From the NCBI RefSeq assembly GCF_001551835.1, contig NZ_LODL01000010.1:62570-126569 (forward strand): a DNA stretch of 64,000 nucleotides. The letters are read 5' to 3'. Numbering within the stretch: the first letter of the stretch is position 1; every line of letters starts with the position of its first letter. Source of the stretch: Dechloromonas denitrificans (GTDB taxonomy: Bacteria; Pseudomonadota; Gammaproteobacteria; Burkholderiales; Rhodocyclaceae). Made by a program: the position numbers and the translations under genes. This document shows positions 7,969 to 17,749 of this stretch, one piece after another. The notes below the pieces were generated by a model. The model ran no database searches and was not told the origin of the DNA. It worked only from the letters and a program-made list of their open reading frames with translations.

Positions 7969-10527
7969 ATGCGGATAAGATATTTCGTCTTTGGCGCCTC
8001 GGCCATTGTCGCCATGCTTTTCTTTGGCGGCGCCTACTGGTCGCTCGACCGGGTGTTCGATCACGTGGTCCGCGCCAATGCGACGCGGACTTCGGAGGCG
8101 ACCACCCGCATCGCCTTCGCCTCGATGTACCAGCTGATGAGCCAGGGCTGGCGGCGCAGCCAGGCCGATGCCTTCCTGCGCGCGATGGCCGAATCCGGCA
8201 AGGACAGTGGCCTGACGGTGCAGATCTATCGCAGCCAGGTGGTTGTCGATCTCTACGACGAAATCGAGCAGCCGCCACTCGATGATGACCTGAAGAACGT
8301 CATGACCAGCGGCCAGACGGTGCGCCGCGGCACTCACGACTACGCCCGCCACATCTACCCGCTGATTGCCCAGGAACGTTGCCTGCGTTGCCACCGCAAT
8401 GCCGAGGTCGGCGCCGTGCTCGGTGCGGTCGAGGTTCGTCAGGAATACGCCAGCCTGCTGGCCGATGCCCGGCGCGAACTGCTGCTCGCCTTTGCCGTGC
8501 TGTTGCCGCTCGCCTTCCTGTTCGCCGCCGGTGCCGTCTGGTGGGTCAGTCGGCGTATCGAAAGCTCGGTCGAGCAATTGCAGGCCGACTTCGACCAGGT
8601 CAATGCCATCGGTGACCTGCGCAATATCACCATCGCCAAGCACGACCTCGGTTTTGTCGAACTGAACCAGCTGGTCGGCGCGCTCGGTCGCCTGCTCGAC
8701 AAGCTGCGGACGATTGCCGTCGACAAGGATATCCTGACCTTCGAAATCGGGTTGCTCGAAAAATTCGTCATCACCTCCGATGTCGTGCGCGACTGGCGCG
8801 ACTACGTCGGGCGCCTGCTGACCGATATCAACAGCGTGCTGCCGGCCCATACGCTGTTCTCGATTTTCAAGATCGACGACGAACTGTTCGATCTCGAAAT
8901 CTTCTGGCGCGGCCCGGTCACCGGCCAGACGCGAGCGATGATGGAGCGCTACATCCGCCAGGAACTGGGCGGTCTGGCGGCCTTCTCCGATTTCGGTTCG
9001 TGCAACATCTACCACCACGTCGCCAACCCGCAGGGCGCTTCGATCGAACTCACCGAAGAAGAGGTTGCGCTGCACGTCAAATCCTTCTTTGTCGATAAGC
9101 CGAAGATCGGCGGCATCGTCGGCATCGGCGTCCATGCCGGTGTGCTGGAAGACGAAACCCGCTATCTGGTCATGGAAGGCGTGCTGTCCACGCTGCTCAA
9201 CGTCGTCGGTTCGGTCAAGGCGATTTACAAGTACACCCGTGACCTCGAGTATTACGCCACCCGCGACCCGCTGACCGATCTCTTCAATCAGCGCGTCTTC
9301 TGGGAGCTGAGTTCCTACGAAGTCGGCCGCGCCCAGCGCCACAACTACAGCTTCGGCCTGCTGCTGATCGATCTCGACAACTTCAAGCTGATCAACGACA
9401 ACTACGGCCACACGGTGGGCGACAGCTACCTGCAGCACTTTGCCCGGCAGGTCCAGAGTGCCCTGCGCGATGGCGACATCCTGGCCCGTTATGGTGGCGA
9501 CGAATTCGTCGCCCTGCTGCCGGAAGCGCAGGCCGACGCGGTGGCGATGGTGGCCGAGCGGATCCGGCGGGCGATCGAGACGATCGAGATCCAGACGCCG
9601 GAGGGCATTACCATCCGCGGCACGGCCTCGATCGGCCTCGCCGTTTATCCCGACCATGCCGACAACGCCAAGGATCTGCTGCTCTTTGCCGACAACATGA
9701 TGTATCGCGCCAAGGCGGCCGGCAAAGACCAGGTTGCGGTGCCGACCGAAGAGGATGTGGTGGCGATCTTCCGGGACATCTCCCAGAAGAGCGTCATGGT
9801 CCTCGAAGCGATCGAGGCGCGGCGGGTCGTGCCCTTCTTCCAGCCGATTCTCGATGTCGCCAGCAAGCGCATCGTCGCCTACGAAATCCTGTCGCGCATC
9901 GAATTGGACGGTGAGATCATCCGGGCCGACGAATTCGTCGAAATCGCCGAGAAGATGGGGGTCATTCACCGCCTCGACATGCTGGTGCTCGAGCAGGCGC
10001 TGGCCATTCTGGCCGCCCAGGGGCACGAGGGTGAAATTTTCGTCAATCTGTCGCCCCGCTCGCTGGTCTTCAACGAATTTGCCCGTGATTTGCGTCGCAT
10101 CGTCGCGCAGAGTGGCATTTCGCCGGAACACATCGTCTTCGAGATCACCGAGCGCGACACGGTGAAGAACCTCGGGCTGCTCGAACGTTTCCTCAACGAC
10201 CTGAAGGCGGACGGTTTCAAGCTGGCGATCGACGACTTCGGTTCCGGCTTCTCGTCCTTCCACTACCTGCGGCGCTTCCCGATCGACTATCTGAAAATCG
10301 AGGGCGATTTCATCGCCAACATGCTCAATAGCGACAAGGACCACACCTTCGTCACCAGCATCCGTTCGCTGGCGCGCGAAATGGGTATCACCGTGGTCGC
10401 CGAGTATGTCGAATCGGCCGAAGTCCTCGGCGAACTCGAGCGGCTGGAAGTGCACCGCGCCCAGGGCTATTACATCGGCCGGCCGGCCCGCAATCTGTTG
10501 CCGATCGACTGGCAGCCGGCCGAGTAA
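7969..10527 (+). CDS. Heme-c-motif sensor GGDEF-EAL protein
   Basis: An 852-residue membrane protein. A first membrane helix (about 5-25) and a second (about 165-190) enclose a periplasmic domain of about 140 residues with C138-L-R-C141-H142, a covalent heme-c binding motif, in a Tll0287/DUF3365-like context. A middle region of about 200 residues resembles a GAF-type domain. The GGDEF domain has an intact active site GGDEF (509-513) and an inhibitory site RDGD (500-503). The EAL domain has EIL (639-641) in place of EAL, but retains NLSPRSL, FEITERD and DDFGSG (755-760), so phosphodiesterase activity is plausible. It should make or degrade c-di-GMP in response to redox state or a heme ligand such as NO. 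Confidence 0.9.
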   Translation: MRIRYFVFGASAIVAMLFFGGAYWSLDRVFDHVVRANATRTSEATTRIAFASMYQLMSQGWRRSQADAFLRAMAESGKDSGLTVQIYRSQVVVDLYDEIEQPPLDDDLKNVMTSGQTVRRGTHDYARHIYPLIAQERCLRCHRNAEVGAVLGAVEVRQEYASLLADARRELLLAFAVLLPLAFLFAAGAVWWVSRRIESSVEQLQADFDQVNAIGDLRNITIAKHDLGFVELNQLVGALGRLLDKLRTIAVDKDILTFEIGLLEKFVITSDVVRDWRDYVGRLLTDINSVLPAHTLFSIFKIDDELFDLEIFWRGPVTGQTRAMMERYIRQELGGLAAFSDFGSCNIYHHVANPQGASIELTEEEVALHVKSFFVDKPKIGGIVGIGVHAGVLEDETRYLVMEGVLSTLLNVVGSVKAIYKYTRDLEYYATRDPLTDLFNQRVFWELSSYEVGRAQRHNYSFGLLLIDLDNFKLINDNYGHTVGDSYLQHFARQVQSALRDGDILARYGGDEFVALLPEAQADAVAMVAERIRRAIETIEIQTPEGITIRGTASIGLAVYPDHADNAKDLLLFADNMMYRAKAAGKDQVAVPTEEDVVAIFRDISQKSVMVLEAIEARRVVPFFQPILDVASKRIVAYEILSRIELDGEIIRADEFVEIAEKMGVIHRLDMLVLEQALAILAAQGHEGEIFVNLSPRSLVFNEFARDLRRIVAQSGISPEHIVFEITERDTVKNLGLLERFLNDLKADGFKLAIDDFGSGFSSFHYLRRFPIDYLKIEGDFIANMLNSDKDHTFVTSIRSLAREMGITVVAEYVESAEVLGELERLEVHRAQGYYIGRPARNLLPIDWQPAE

Positions 10528-11331
10528 TCAGCAGCCCTTGTAGGCTGGCTGCCGTTTCTGCATGAAAGCGTCGATGCCTTCGCCGGCATCGTCGCTCATC
10601 ATGTTGCAGGCCATCACTTCACCGGCGTAGTCGTACGCTTCAGCAAGCCCCATTTCGAGCTGCTTGTAGAACATGCCCTTGCCCATACGGATGGCGACGG
10701 CGCTCTTGCCGAGGATGCTGCCGGCCAGCCGTTCGATTTCGGCGTCCAGCGCATCGGCTGGCACGACGCGGTTGACCAGGCCCTTGGCCTTGGCTTCCAT
10801 GGCATCGATGAATTCGCCGGTGAGCAGCATTTCGAGCGCCGCCTTGCGGCCGAGGTTGCGGGCCAGGCCGACGGCGGGTGTCGAGCAAAAAAGCCCGACG
10901 TTGATCCCGGAAACGGCGAACTTGGCGACATCGGCGGCCACCGCCAGGTCGCACATCGAGACCAACTGACAACCGGCGGCGGTGGCGATGCCGTGCACGC
11001 GGGCGATCACCGGTTGCGGCATGCGCGTGATGGTGAGCATCAGTTCGCCGCACTGGCGGAACAGCGCCTGCATGAATTCCTTGCTGTGGTTGGCGCGCAT
11101 TTCCTTGAGGTCGTGGCCGGCGCAGAAGGCCTTGCCGGCCCCGCCGATGACGACGACACGGATGGCCGGGTTGCCGGCGATGGCATCGAGTTCGGCCTTG
11201 ACTGCGGTCAACATCTCCTTGGACAGTGAATTGAACTGGCCCGGCCGGTTCAGGGTCAGCGTGCTCAGGCCGTCGGCACGGTCGTTACGCAGGACGAGCG
11301 GGGTGTTTTCGGTGGTGCTTGCTACAGTCAT
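10528..11331 (-). CDS. Enoyl-CoA hydratase/isomerase family protein without catalytic glutamates
   Basis: A 267-residue crotonase-fold protein. The CoA and oxyanion-hole segment GKAFCAGHDLKEM and the AAGC turn are present. The two glutamates that catalyse hydration in classical crotonase (rat E144 in GGCEL and E164 in PEI) are replaced by Q122 (AAGCQL) and G142 (AVSGI). It is therefore unlikely to be an ordinary enoyl-CoA hydratase. The pattern resembles the ECHDC3-type subgroup, whose reaction is unclear. It directly abuts the end of the convergent GGDEF-EAL gene and has no beta-oxidation neighbours here. Confidence 0.88.
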   Translation of the reverse strand: MTVASTTENTPLVLRNDRADGLSTLTLNRPGQFNSLSKEMLTAVKAELDAIAGNPAIRVVVIGGAGKAFCAGHDLKEMRANHSKEFMQALFRQCGELMLTITRMPQPVIARVHGIATAAGCQLVSMCDLAVAADVAKFAVSGINVGLFCSTPAVGLARNLGRKAALEMLLTGEFIDAMEAKAKGLVNRVVPADALDAEIERLAGSILGKSAVAIRMGKGMFYKQLEMGLAEAYDYAGEVMACNMMSDDAGEGIDAFMQKRQPAYKGC

Positions 11332-11403
11332 CTTTGGTCTCCGGAAGCTGTTTTATTAGAAAGCGTTAATGTAGCCCGGCCAGCAGCGCGGCGGGAAGCG
11401 GCT

Positions 11404-14172
11404 TCAGCTTTCGCCGATCTTGAACGGCGCATTGAGCGGCAGGCGCAGGGTGTAACGGACGCCCTGGCCGGGCACGGTGTCGAGTTGCAGCTTGCCGCCC
11501 AGCACGTCATTAGCCAGGTTGTGGGTGATGTAGAGGCCGAGGCCGCTGCCGCCATTGCCGAGCCGGGTCGTGAAAAACGGATCGAAGGCGCGGGAGGCTT
11601 CGGCCGTATCCATGCCACGCCCGTTATCGCGGTACTCGAGTACCGCTTCGTCGCCTTCCCGGTGGGCGCTCAGCGCGATTTCACCGACCATTTCCGCTGT
11701 AAAGGCATGGGTCAGCGAATTGAGTACCAGGTTGGCGACGATCTGTTCGAGTGGCCCGGGGTAGCTGTCGAAGACGATACCCGCGGGAATCTCGACTTTT
11801 AGCTGGTGGACCGTCCGTTTCAGGCGTGGCCGGAGAGTGGCGAGCATTTCTTCCACGGCCTGGGCGAGATCGAAGCGGCGGCGCCGGATGCTGGTCTGGT
11901 CGACTGCGACCTGTTTGAAGCTGCTGATCAGTTCGGCCGCCCGTTCGATGTTGCGCTCGATCAGCGCGCTGGCCTGGCTGATGTCGCTCATGAAGCCGAG
12001 CAGGGCGGATTTGCTCAGGGCGCCGGCATCGAGGCTGCCCTTGAGTTCCTTGATCCGGCCGCGCAAGGTGCTGGCCACGGTATTGGCATTGCCAAGCGGC
12101 GTGTTCAGCTCGTGGGCGACGCCGGCCACCAGGCTGCCCAGTGCGGCCAGGCGCTCGGCCTGGGCCAATTGCGTCATCGCCGCCTTGATTTCGGCATTGG
12201 CCTTGACCAGCGCCGTGGTCCGTTCGGCGACGCGGTGTTCGAGGTCTTCATTGAGTTGAAGGACGGCTTTTTCGGCGGCGATACGTGCCGAAATATCCTC
12301 GACGATGCCGATGCCGCCGATCAGTTCGCCTTGGGCACTGATCGCCGGGGCGGTACGGAACGAGACCCAGGTCCGGTGGCCGGACAGCGTGCTCTGGTAT
12401 TCGCCCTGGAAGTAGCCCGGCGTACCCTCGGTGGCCTGCCGGCAGGCCGGGATCGGCGATTGGTCGCGCAGGCGGGTCAGGTCGATGCCGATCAGTTTGT
12501 CGCGCGGCGCCTGCAGGATTTCGGCGAAGCGGTCGTTGGCATAGGTGATCTTCATGTCGAGATCGAAATGCACGATGCCGACTGGCGAGTGGCGGAGCAG
12601 CAGGCGGTAGCGTTCTTCGCTGGCGCGCAGGGCCGACTCCGTCTGCTTGCGCTGTTCGATATCGCGGACGGCGGCGACCAGGCGCGGCTGGCCGCCGATT
12701 TCGGCCGGGCGCAGCGCCACTTCCACCCAGAACAGTTGGCCGTTCTGGTGCCGGGCATGCCATTCGAAGACCTGGACGCCATCTTGCTGTGCCTGAGTAA
12801 GGCGCTGGAGGGCCTCGCTCTGTGTGAATGGCGGCTGGTTGCTGCTCAGTTCGGCGAGGCTGAGGTGGCGCGCGTCAGCGGTCGAATGGCCGTACAGGCG
12901 GCTGAAGCTTTCATTGGCTTCGACAATCTCGCCACTCGGCGTCTGGATGATGATCGCCTCGTTGGTCGCTGCGAGAATTTCCCGGTAGTTGCGCTCGCTG
13001 CTCGCCAGCGTGCGCTGGGCACGTTGCGAACGGCGCATCAGGACCGCCAGCAGCAGCGCGACGAGGCCGAGGCTGCCGATCAGGGCCAGGCTCAGCCAGA
13101 ATTCACGCGGGTACGTCTGGCGCAGCGATGGCGGGCGATGGCGGATTTCCGCGTTGGCCGGCAGCAGGTCCGGGTCGATGGCGAAGCGGGCGAGTTGCCG
13201 ATAGTCGAAAATCGCCTCGCTCCAGCCCCGGCTCAAGGGCATTGTCTCGGGATCTTCGCCAGCCAGGATGCGGCTGGCCAACTGGGCGGCCTGCAGGCCC
13301 TGGCGATGGCTGCTGACGACCAGCCCGCCGAGGACGCCGGGGACCAGCATGCCGTCTTCCTTGGCGATCAGCGGCACCGGGGCCGCGGCAGCCCACAGTT
13401 GCGAGGCTTCGGCATGCGATAGCTGGCGTCCCGTGCTGTCGCGGTTGAAGGTCAGCATGATGACGGCACTATTGGCGTCGAGTTCGGCCAGCCTGGCCTG
13501 GATCGCACCGACCGGCAGGGCACTGAGAAACTCGAAGCGCAGTTCCGGGTGTTTGGCGGCCAGGGCAGCGGCACCGGCCGCCTGGGCCAGTCCGGTACGG
13601 CTCTGGTCATGGATGAAGAACAGGCGCTGCAGCGTCGGCCGCAGTTTTTTCAGCAGGATGATGTTGCTGTCGATGTCGGCATCGTCGAAAACCCCGGTCA
13701 GGGCCGGCTCGGCTTCCAGTGTCGCCGAGCGCTTGCCGGCGACGCCGCTGAAGACGATCGGGATGTTGCCGGGCAGGGCGCCGGTCTGGCGCTGGTGCAG
13801 GGCGAAATCGAGCGCGTCGTCGTCCTGAGTGATGACCAGGTCGATTTTCTGGGTGCGGTATTTTTCTTTCAGCAGGCGGGCGACCTGGGCGAAATATTCC
13901 GGCGTCGGGCTGAGGCGCTTGGTGTCGAGAAATTCGACATGCAACTCGACCGGGTGGCCGGCTGCGGCAAATCCATCCTGCAATCCGGCCAGTTGGCCGT
14001 CAGTCCACGCCAGGCCGGCATGGTAGGCGGTAATGACCAGTAGGTGCTGCCGTTCGGCAGGGGCGGCGAGGGCCGGCCGGAGGGCGCTGGTCAGCAGGAG
14101 CAGCACGGCAAGCAGCAGCGCCGGCGCTGAACGATTGCCCGTCTTAGCCGGTGGCCAGGCGTGCTGCAGCAT
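11404..14172 (-). CDS. Sensor histidine kinase with ABC-type binding domain and PAS domains
   Basis: A 922-residue membrane kinase. After a signal or anchor helix (about 18-36), residues about 40-340 form a periplasmic ABC substrate-binding-like domain (LVITAYHAGLAWTDGQ... IVFSGVAG), followed by a membrane helix (about 355-380), two PAS domains (about 390-640), a coiled coil, and a HisKA dimerisation domain with H687 in VAHELNTPLGN. The ATPase domain has the N box (NLVLNSLTHAF), G1 (DNGRGMD) and G2 (GGSGLGLYITHN). No response regulator lies next to it. It is divergent from dnaE across 124 bases. It probably senses a small organic ligand that binds the periplasmic domain. Confidence 0.9.
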   Translation of the reverse strand: MLQHAWPPAKTGNRSAPALLLAVLLLLTSALRPALAAPAERQHLLVITAYHAGLAWTDGQLAGLQDGFAAAGHPVELHVEFLDTKRLSPTPEYFAQVARLLKEKYRTQKIDLVITQDDDALDFALHQRQTGALPGNIPIVFSGVAGKRSATLEAEPALTGVFDDADIDSNIILLKKLRPTLQRLFFIHDQSRTGLAQAAGAAALAAKHPELRFEFLSALPVGAIQARLAELDANSAVIMLTFNRDSTGRQLSHAEASQLWAAAAPVPLIAKEDGMLVPGVLGGLVVSSHRQGLQAAQLASRILAGEDPETMPLSRGWSEAIFDYRQLARFAIDPDLLPANAEIRHRPPSLRQTYPREFWLSLALIGSLGLVALLLAVLMRRSQRAQRTLASSERNYREILAATNEAIIIQTPSGEIVEANESFSRLYGHSTADARHLSLAELSSNQPPFTQSEALQRLTQAQQDGVQVFEWHARHQNGQLFWVEVALRPAEIGGQPRLVAAVRDIEQRKQTESALRASEERYRLLLRHSPVGIVHFDLDMKITYANDRFAEILQAPRDKLIGIDLTRLRDQSPIPACRQATEGTPGYFQGEYQSTLSGHRTWVSFRTAPAISAQGELIGGIGIVEDISARIAAEKAVLQLNEDLEHRVAERTTALVKANAEIKAAMTQLAQAERLAALGSLVAGVAHELNTPLGNANTVASTLRGRIKELKGSLDAGALSKSALLGFMSDISQASALIERNIERAAELISSFKQVAVDQTSIRRRRFDLAQAVEEMLATLRPRLKRTVHQLKVEIPAGIVFDSYPGPLEQIVANLVLNSLTHAFTAEMVGEIALSAHREGDEAVLEYRDNGRGMDTAEASRAFDPFFTTRLGNGGSGLGLYITHNLANDVLGGKLQLDTVPGQGVRYTLRLPLNAPFKIGES

Positions 14173-14283
14173 TCTCTCTCCCCCGCTATTGTTTGGCGGC
14201 TAGAGTAGCGTGCTGGCCGGACTTTGTCTAAATGCCGCGTGCCGTCCATTGCTGCCGGCCAAGCGGTGCGGGGTGGCAAGCGG

Positions 14284-14289
14284 TAAAAT
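14284..14289 (+). promoter_or_regulatory. -10-like box directly before dnaE
   Basis: TAAAAT lies only eight bases before the dnaE ATG (14297). If it is the -10 element, transcription would begin at or next to the start codon, giving a leaderless mRNA; no ribosome binding site is visible. Confidence 0.35.
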
Positions 14290-14296
14290 TGCGCCC

Positions 14297-17200
14297 ATGA
14301 ATTCCCCGCGCTACGTACACCTCCGTCTCCATTCCGAATATTCCGTCACCGATGGCATCGTCCGCATCGGCGATGCCGTCAAGCGTGCCGCCGGCGATGG
14401 CATGCCGGCCATGGCGCTGACCGATCTCGGCAACCTCTTCGGCCTCGTCAAGTTCTACTCCGGGGCGCGCGGCAAGGGCGTCAAGCCGATTGCCGGCGCC
14501 GATGTCTGGATCTCCAATCCCGAGTCGCCGGACGACGCCTATCGCTTGCTGCTGCTGGCCCGCAACCGGGCTGGTTACCAGCAGTTGTGCGAGTTGCTGT
14601 CCAAGGCCTATCTGGTCGAGGGGCGGCGCGACCGCGCCGAAATTCGCCGCGAATGGTTCGGCGAAATCGGCTGCGACGGCCTGATCGCGCTCTCCGGCGC
14701 CCATCTCGGCGACATCGGCGAAGCCCTGATCAACGGCAATTTCGACTTGGCCGGCGAGCGGGCCAAGGCTTGGGAGGCGATCTTCCCGGGCGCCTTCTAT
14801 CTCGAGGTGCAGCGCTACGGTCAACCGCAGCAGGAGGCAATTGTTCAGCAGACGGCCGATCTGGCCGGTGAGCTTGGTTTGCCGCTGGTCGCGACGCATC
14901 CGGTCCAGTTCATGAACCGCGACGACTTCCGGGCGCACGAGGCGCGCGTCTGCATCGCCGAAGGCTACGTGCTGGGCGACACCCGGCGGCCGAAGATCTA
15001 CACCGAGGAACAGTATTTCAAGACGCAGGATGAAATGGCCGAGTTGTTCGCCGACCTGCCGGAAGCCCTGGAAAATTCGCTGGAAATCGCCAAGCGCTGC
15101 AATATCGAACTGACGCTGGGCAAGAATTTCCTGCCCAATTTCCCGATTCCGGAAGGCATGACCATCGACGAATTCCTGGTCGATGAAGCAAAGAAGGGTC
15201 TGGAGCTGCGTCTGGCCCAACTCTACCCGGATCCGGATGAGCGCCTCAAACGGCGGCCGGAATACGACGAGCGGCTGGTTTTCGAGTGCAATACCATCGT
15301 CCAGATGGGCTTCCCCGGCTACTTCCTGATCGTTGCCGACTTCATCAAGTGGGCCAAGGCGAACGGCGTGCCGGTCGGGCCGGGGCGGGGTTCCGGTGCC
15401 GGCTCGCTGGTCGCCTACAGCCTGCTGATTACCGATATTGACCCGCTGGCCTATGCCCTGCTGTTCGAGCGCTTCCTGAACCCGGAACGGGTCTCGATGC
15501 CCGACTTCGACGTCGACTTCTGCCAGGACAACCGTTGGCGCGTCATCGAATACGTCCGCCAGCACTACGGCGAGGACGCGGTCAGCCAGATCGCCACCTT
15601 CGGCACGATGTCCTCAAAGGCGGTGATCCGCGACGTCGGCCGGGTGTTCGGCCTGCCCTACTCGATGTGCGACCGCATTTCCAAGCTGATCCCGATCGTC
15701 CAGAACAAGCCGGTATCGCTGGCCGAGGCGCTTGAGCAGGAGCCACAGCTCAAGGAAATGATGGAAGGCGACGGCGATGGCGAAACCATCCGCGAACTGT
15801 TCGACCTGGCCGGCCGTTTGGAAGACTTGACGCGTAACGTCGGCATGCACGCCGGCGGCGTGCTGATCGCGCCCGGCAAGATCACCGAGTTCTGCCCAAT
15901 CTACCAGGCGACCGGTGCCGATGCATCGTCGGTTTCGCAGTTTGACAAGGACGACGTCGAGAAGGTCGGCCTGGTCAAGTTCGACTTTCTGGGTCTGCGA
16001 AATCTGACCATTATCGAGCTGGCCGTCGAGTACATCCGCCGGATGACCGGCGAGAAGCTCGACCTGATGGCGCTCGGCTTCAACGATCCGGGGGCCTACC
16101 AGATCCTCAAGGACGCCAATACGACGGCGATCTTCCAGGTCGAATCGGAGGGCATGAAGAAGCTGCTGAAGAAGCTGGCGCCCGACCGTTTCGAAGACAT
16201 CATCGCTGTGCTGGCGCTTTATCGTCCCGGCCCGCTCGGCTCCGGGATGGTGGATGACTTCATCCTGCGTAAAAAAGGCCAGCAGGCCATCGATTATTTC
16301 CACCCCGACCTGACCGCCTGCCTGTCGCCGACCTACGGCGTCATCGTGTACCAGGAACAGGTGATGCAGATTTCGCAGATCATCGGCGGCTACACGCTGG
16401 GTGGTGCCGACATGCTGCGCCGGGCGATGGGCAAGAAAAAGCCCGAGGAAATGGCCAAGCACCGCGAGACCATCGCCGAGGGCGCCAAGAAGCTGGGCTA
16501 CGACCCGGCGCTGGCCGAACAGTTGTTCGACCTGATGACCAAGTTCGCGGAGTACGGCTTCAACAAGTCGCACACCGCCGCCTATGCCGTCGTCACCTAC
16601 CATACGGCCTGGCTGAAGCGTTACCACTGCGCCGCCTTCATGGCGGCGACCATGTCGTCCGACATGGACAACACCGACTCGGTCAAGATCTTCTATGAAG
16701 ATGCCGTGGGGCCGGCCAACAAGCTGAAGATGCTCGGGCCGGACGTCAATGCCTCAAATTACCGTTTTGAGCCGGTCGACCGCAGCACTATCCGCTACGG
16801 CCTGGGCGCGGTGAAGGGTACCGGCGAGCAGGCGGTCAACGACATTCTGCGCGCGCGCGAGGCGGGCGGGCCGTTCAAGGACCTGTTCGATTTCTGCCAG
16901 CGCTGCGACAAGCGCATGGTCAACCGTCGCACCACCGAGGCGCTGATTAAGGCCGGCGCCTTCGACAGTATCGACAGCGATCGCTACAAGCTGCTCGCTT
17001 CGGTCGGCGTGGCGATGGAGTTTGCCGATCAGGCCGAACGCAATGCGATGCAGACCAGCCTGTTCGACATCGGCAACGTCGCCGAGGAGCATGCGCCGCA
17101 ATACGTCAACGTCAAGCCGTGGGACGAAAAGGAAAAGCTGATGCAGGAGAAGACGGCGCTCGGCTTCTTCTTCTCCGGCCATCCGTACAACACCTGCAAG

Positions 17201-17749
17201 AAAGAGCTGTCGCGCTTCATCCGCCGGCCACTCAACAAGCTTGAGCCGTCCAAGGAATTGACCATGCTGGCTGGCGTGGTGGTTGGCGTCCGGACCCAGA
17301 TGACCCGGCGCGGCAAGATGCTCTTCGTGCAGCTCGACGACGGCACCGGCATGATCGAGGTGACGGTCTTCAACGAACTGTTCGAAGCCGAGCGGGCCAA
17401 GATCGTCACCGACGAGGTGCTGATCATCGAAGGCAAGGTCAGGTACGATGATTTTTCCGGCAGCAACAGCGTTACCGCCGACAAGCTGATGACCGTCGGC
17501 GAAGCGCGCGCCCGCTTCGCCAAATACCTGCTGTTGCGCATGAACGGCAATACCGATGCGCGCAAGCTGAAAACCCTGCTTATGCCCTTCGCCCCGGGGC
17601 CGGCCGCCGTTCGCCTGCGTTACGCCAATCCGGCCGCCGAATGCGAAATGATCCTCGGCGAGAACGCCCGGGTCCGCCTCGACGACCTGCTGCTCGAAGC
17701 GCTCGGCGATTGGCTGAAGCCGGAAAACGTCGAGATCGTCTACCAATGA
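14297..17749 (+). CDS. dnaE: DNA polymerase III alpha subunit
   Basis: A 1150-residue replicative polymerase, close in length to E. coli DnaE (1160). The start at 14297 gives MNSPRYVHLRLHSEYSVTDG, aligning with the E. coli N-terminus; the longer frame is non-homologous. An N-terminal PHP domain (about 1-280), the polymerase core with GPGRGSGAGSLVAY and the catalytic PDFDVDF motif (Asp residues about 400-404), a helix-hairpin-helix tail and an OB domain are all recognisable. It synthesises both strands at the fork as part of the holoenzyme. It is translationally coupled (ATGA) to a WbuC-type cupin gene. Confidence 0.98.
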   Translation: MNSPRYVHLRLHSEYSVTDGIVRIGDAVKRAAGDGMPAMALTDLGNLFGLVKFYSGARGKGVKPIAGADVWISNPESPDDAYRLLLLARNRAGYQQLCELLSKAYLVEGRRDRAEIRREWFGEIGCDGLIALSGAHLGDIGEALINGNFDLAGERAKAWEAIFPGAFYLEVQRYGQPQQEAIVQQTADLAGELGLPLVATHPVQFMNRDDFRAHEARVCIAEGYVLGDTRRPKIYTEEQYFKTQDEMAELFADLPEALENSLEIAKRCNIELTLGKNFLPNFPIPEGMTIDEFLVDEAKKGLELRLAQLYPDPDERLKRRPEYDERLVFECNTIVQMGFPGYFLIVADFIKWAKANGVPVGPGRGSGAGSLVAYSLLITDIDPLAYALLFERFLNPERVSMPDFDVDFCQDNRWRVIEYVRQHYGEDAVSQIATFGTMSSKAVIRDVGRVFGLPYSMCDRISKLIPIVQNKPVSLAEALEQEPQLKEMMEGDGDGETIRELFDLAGRLEDLTRNVGMHAGGVLIAPGKITEFCPIYQATGADASSVSQFDKDDVEKVGLVKFDFLGLRNLTIIELAVEYIRRMTGEKLDLMALGFNDPGAYQILKDANTTAIFQVESEGMKKLLKKLAPDRFEDIIAVLALYRPGPLGSGMVDDFILRKKGQQAIDYFHPDLTACLSPTYGVIVYQEQVMQISQIIGGYTLGGADMLRRAMGKKKPEEMAKHRETIAEGAKKLGYDPALAEQLFDLMTKFAEYGFNKSHTAAYAVVTYHTAWLKRYHCAAFMAATMSSDMDNTDSVKIFYEDAVGPANKLKMLGPDVNASNYRFEPVDRSTIRYGLGAVKGTGEQAVNDILRAREAGGPFKDLFDFCQRCDKRMVNRRTTEALIKAGAFDSIDSDRYKLLASVGVAMEFADQAERNAMQTSLFDIGNVAEEHAPQYVNVKPWDEKEKLMQEKTALGFFFSGHPYNTCKKELSRFIRRPLNKLEPSKELTMLAGVVVGVRTQMTRRGKMLFVQLDDGTGMIEVTVFNELFEAERAKIVTDEVLIIEGKVRYDDFSGSNSVTADKLMTVGEARARFAKYLLLRMNGNTDARKLKTLLMPFAPGPAAVRLRYANPAAECEMILGENARVRLDDLLLEALGDWLKPENVEIVYQ

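Noticed and set aside
7960-10455. An 831-codon open frame on the minus strand opposite the GGDEF-EAL gene
   Set aside because: The plus strand encodes recognisable domains with all motifs; the antisense frame is open only because of strong third-position GC bias and has low-complexity Asp/Gln/Val-rich composition.
11806-13422. A 538-codon plus-strand frame opposite the large sensor kinase
   Set aside because: The minus strand carries the conserved kinase boxes; the plus frame shows no family signature.
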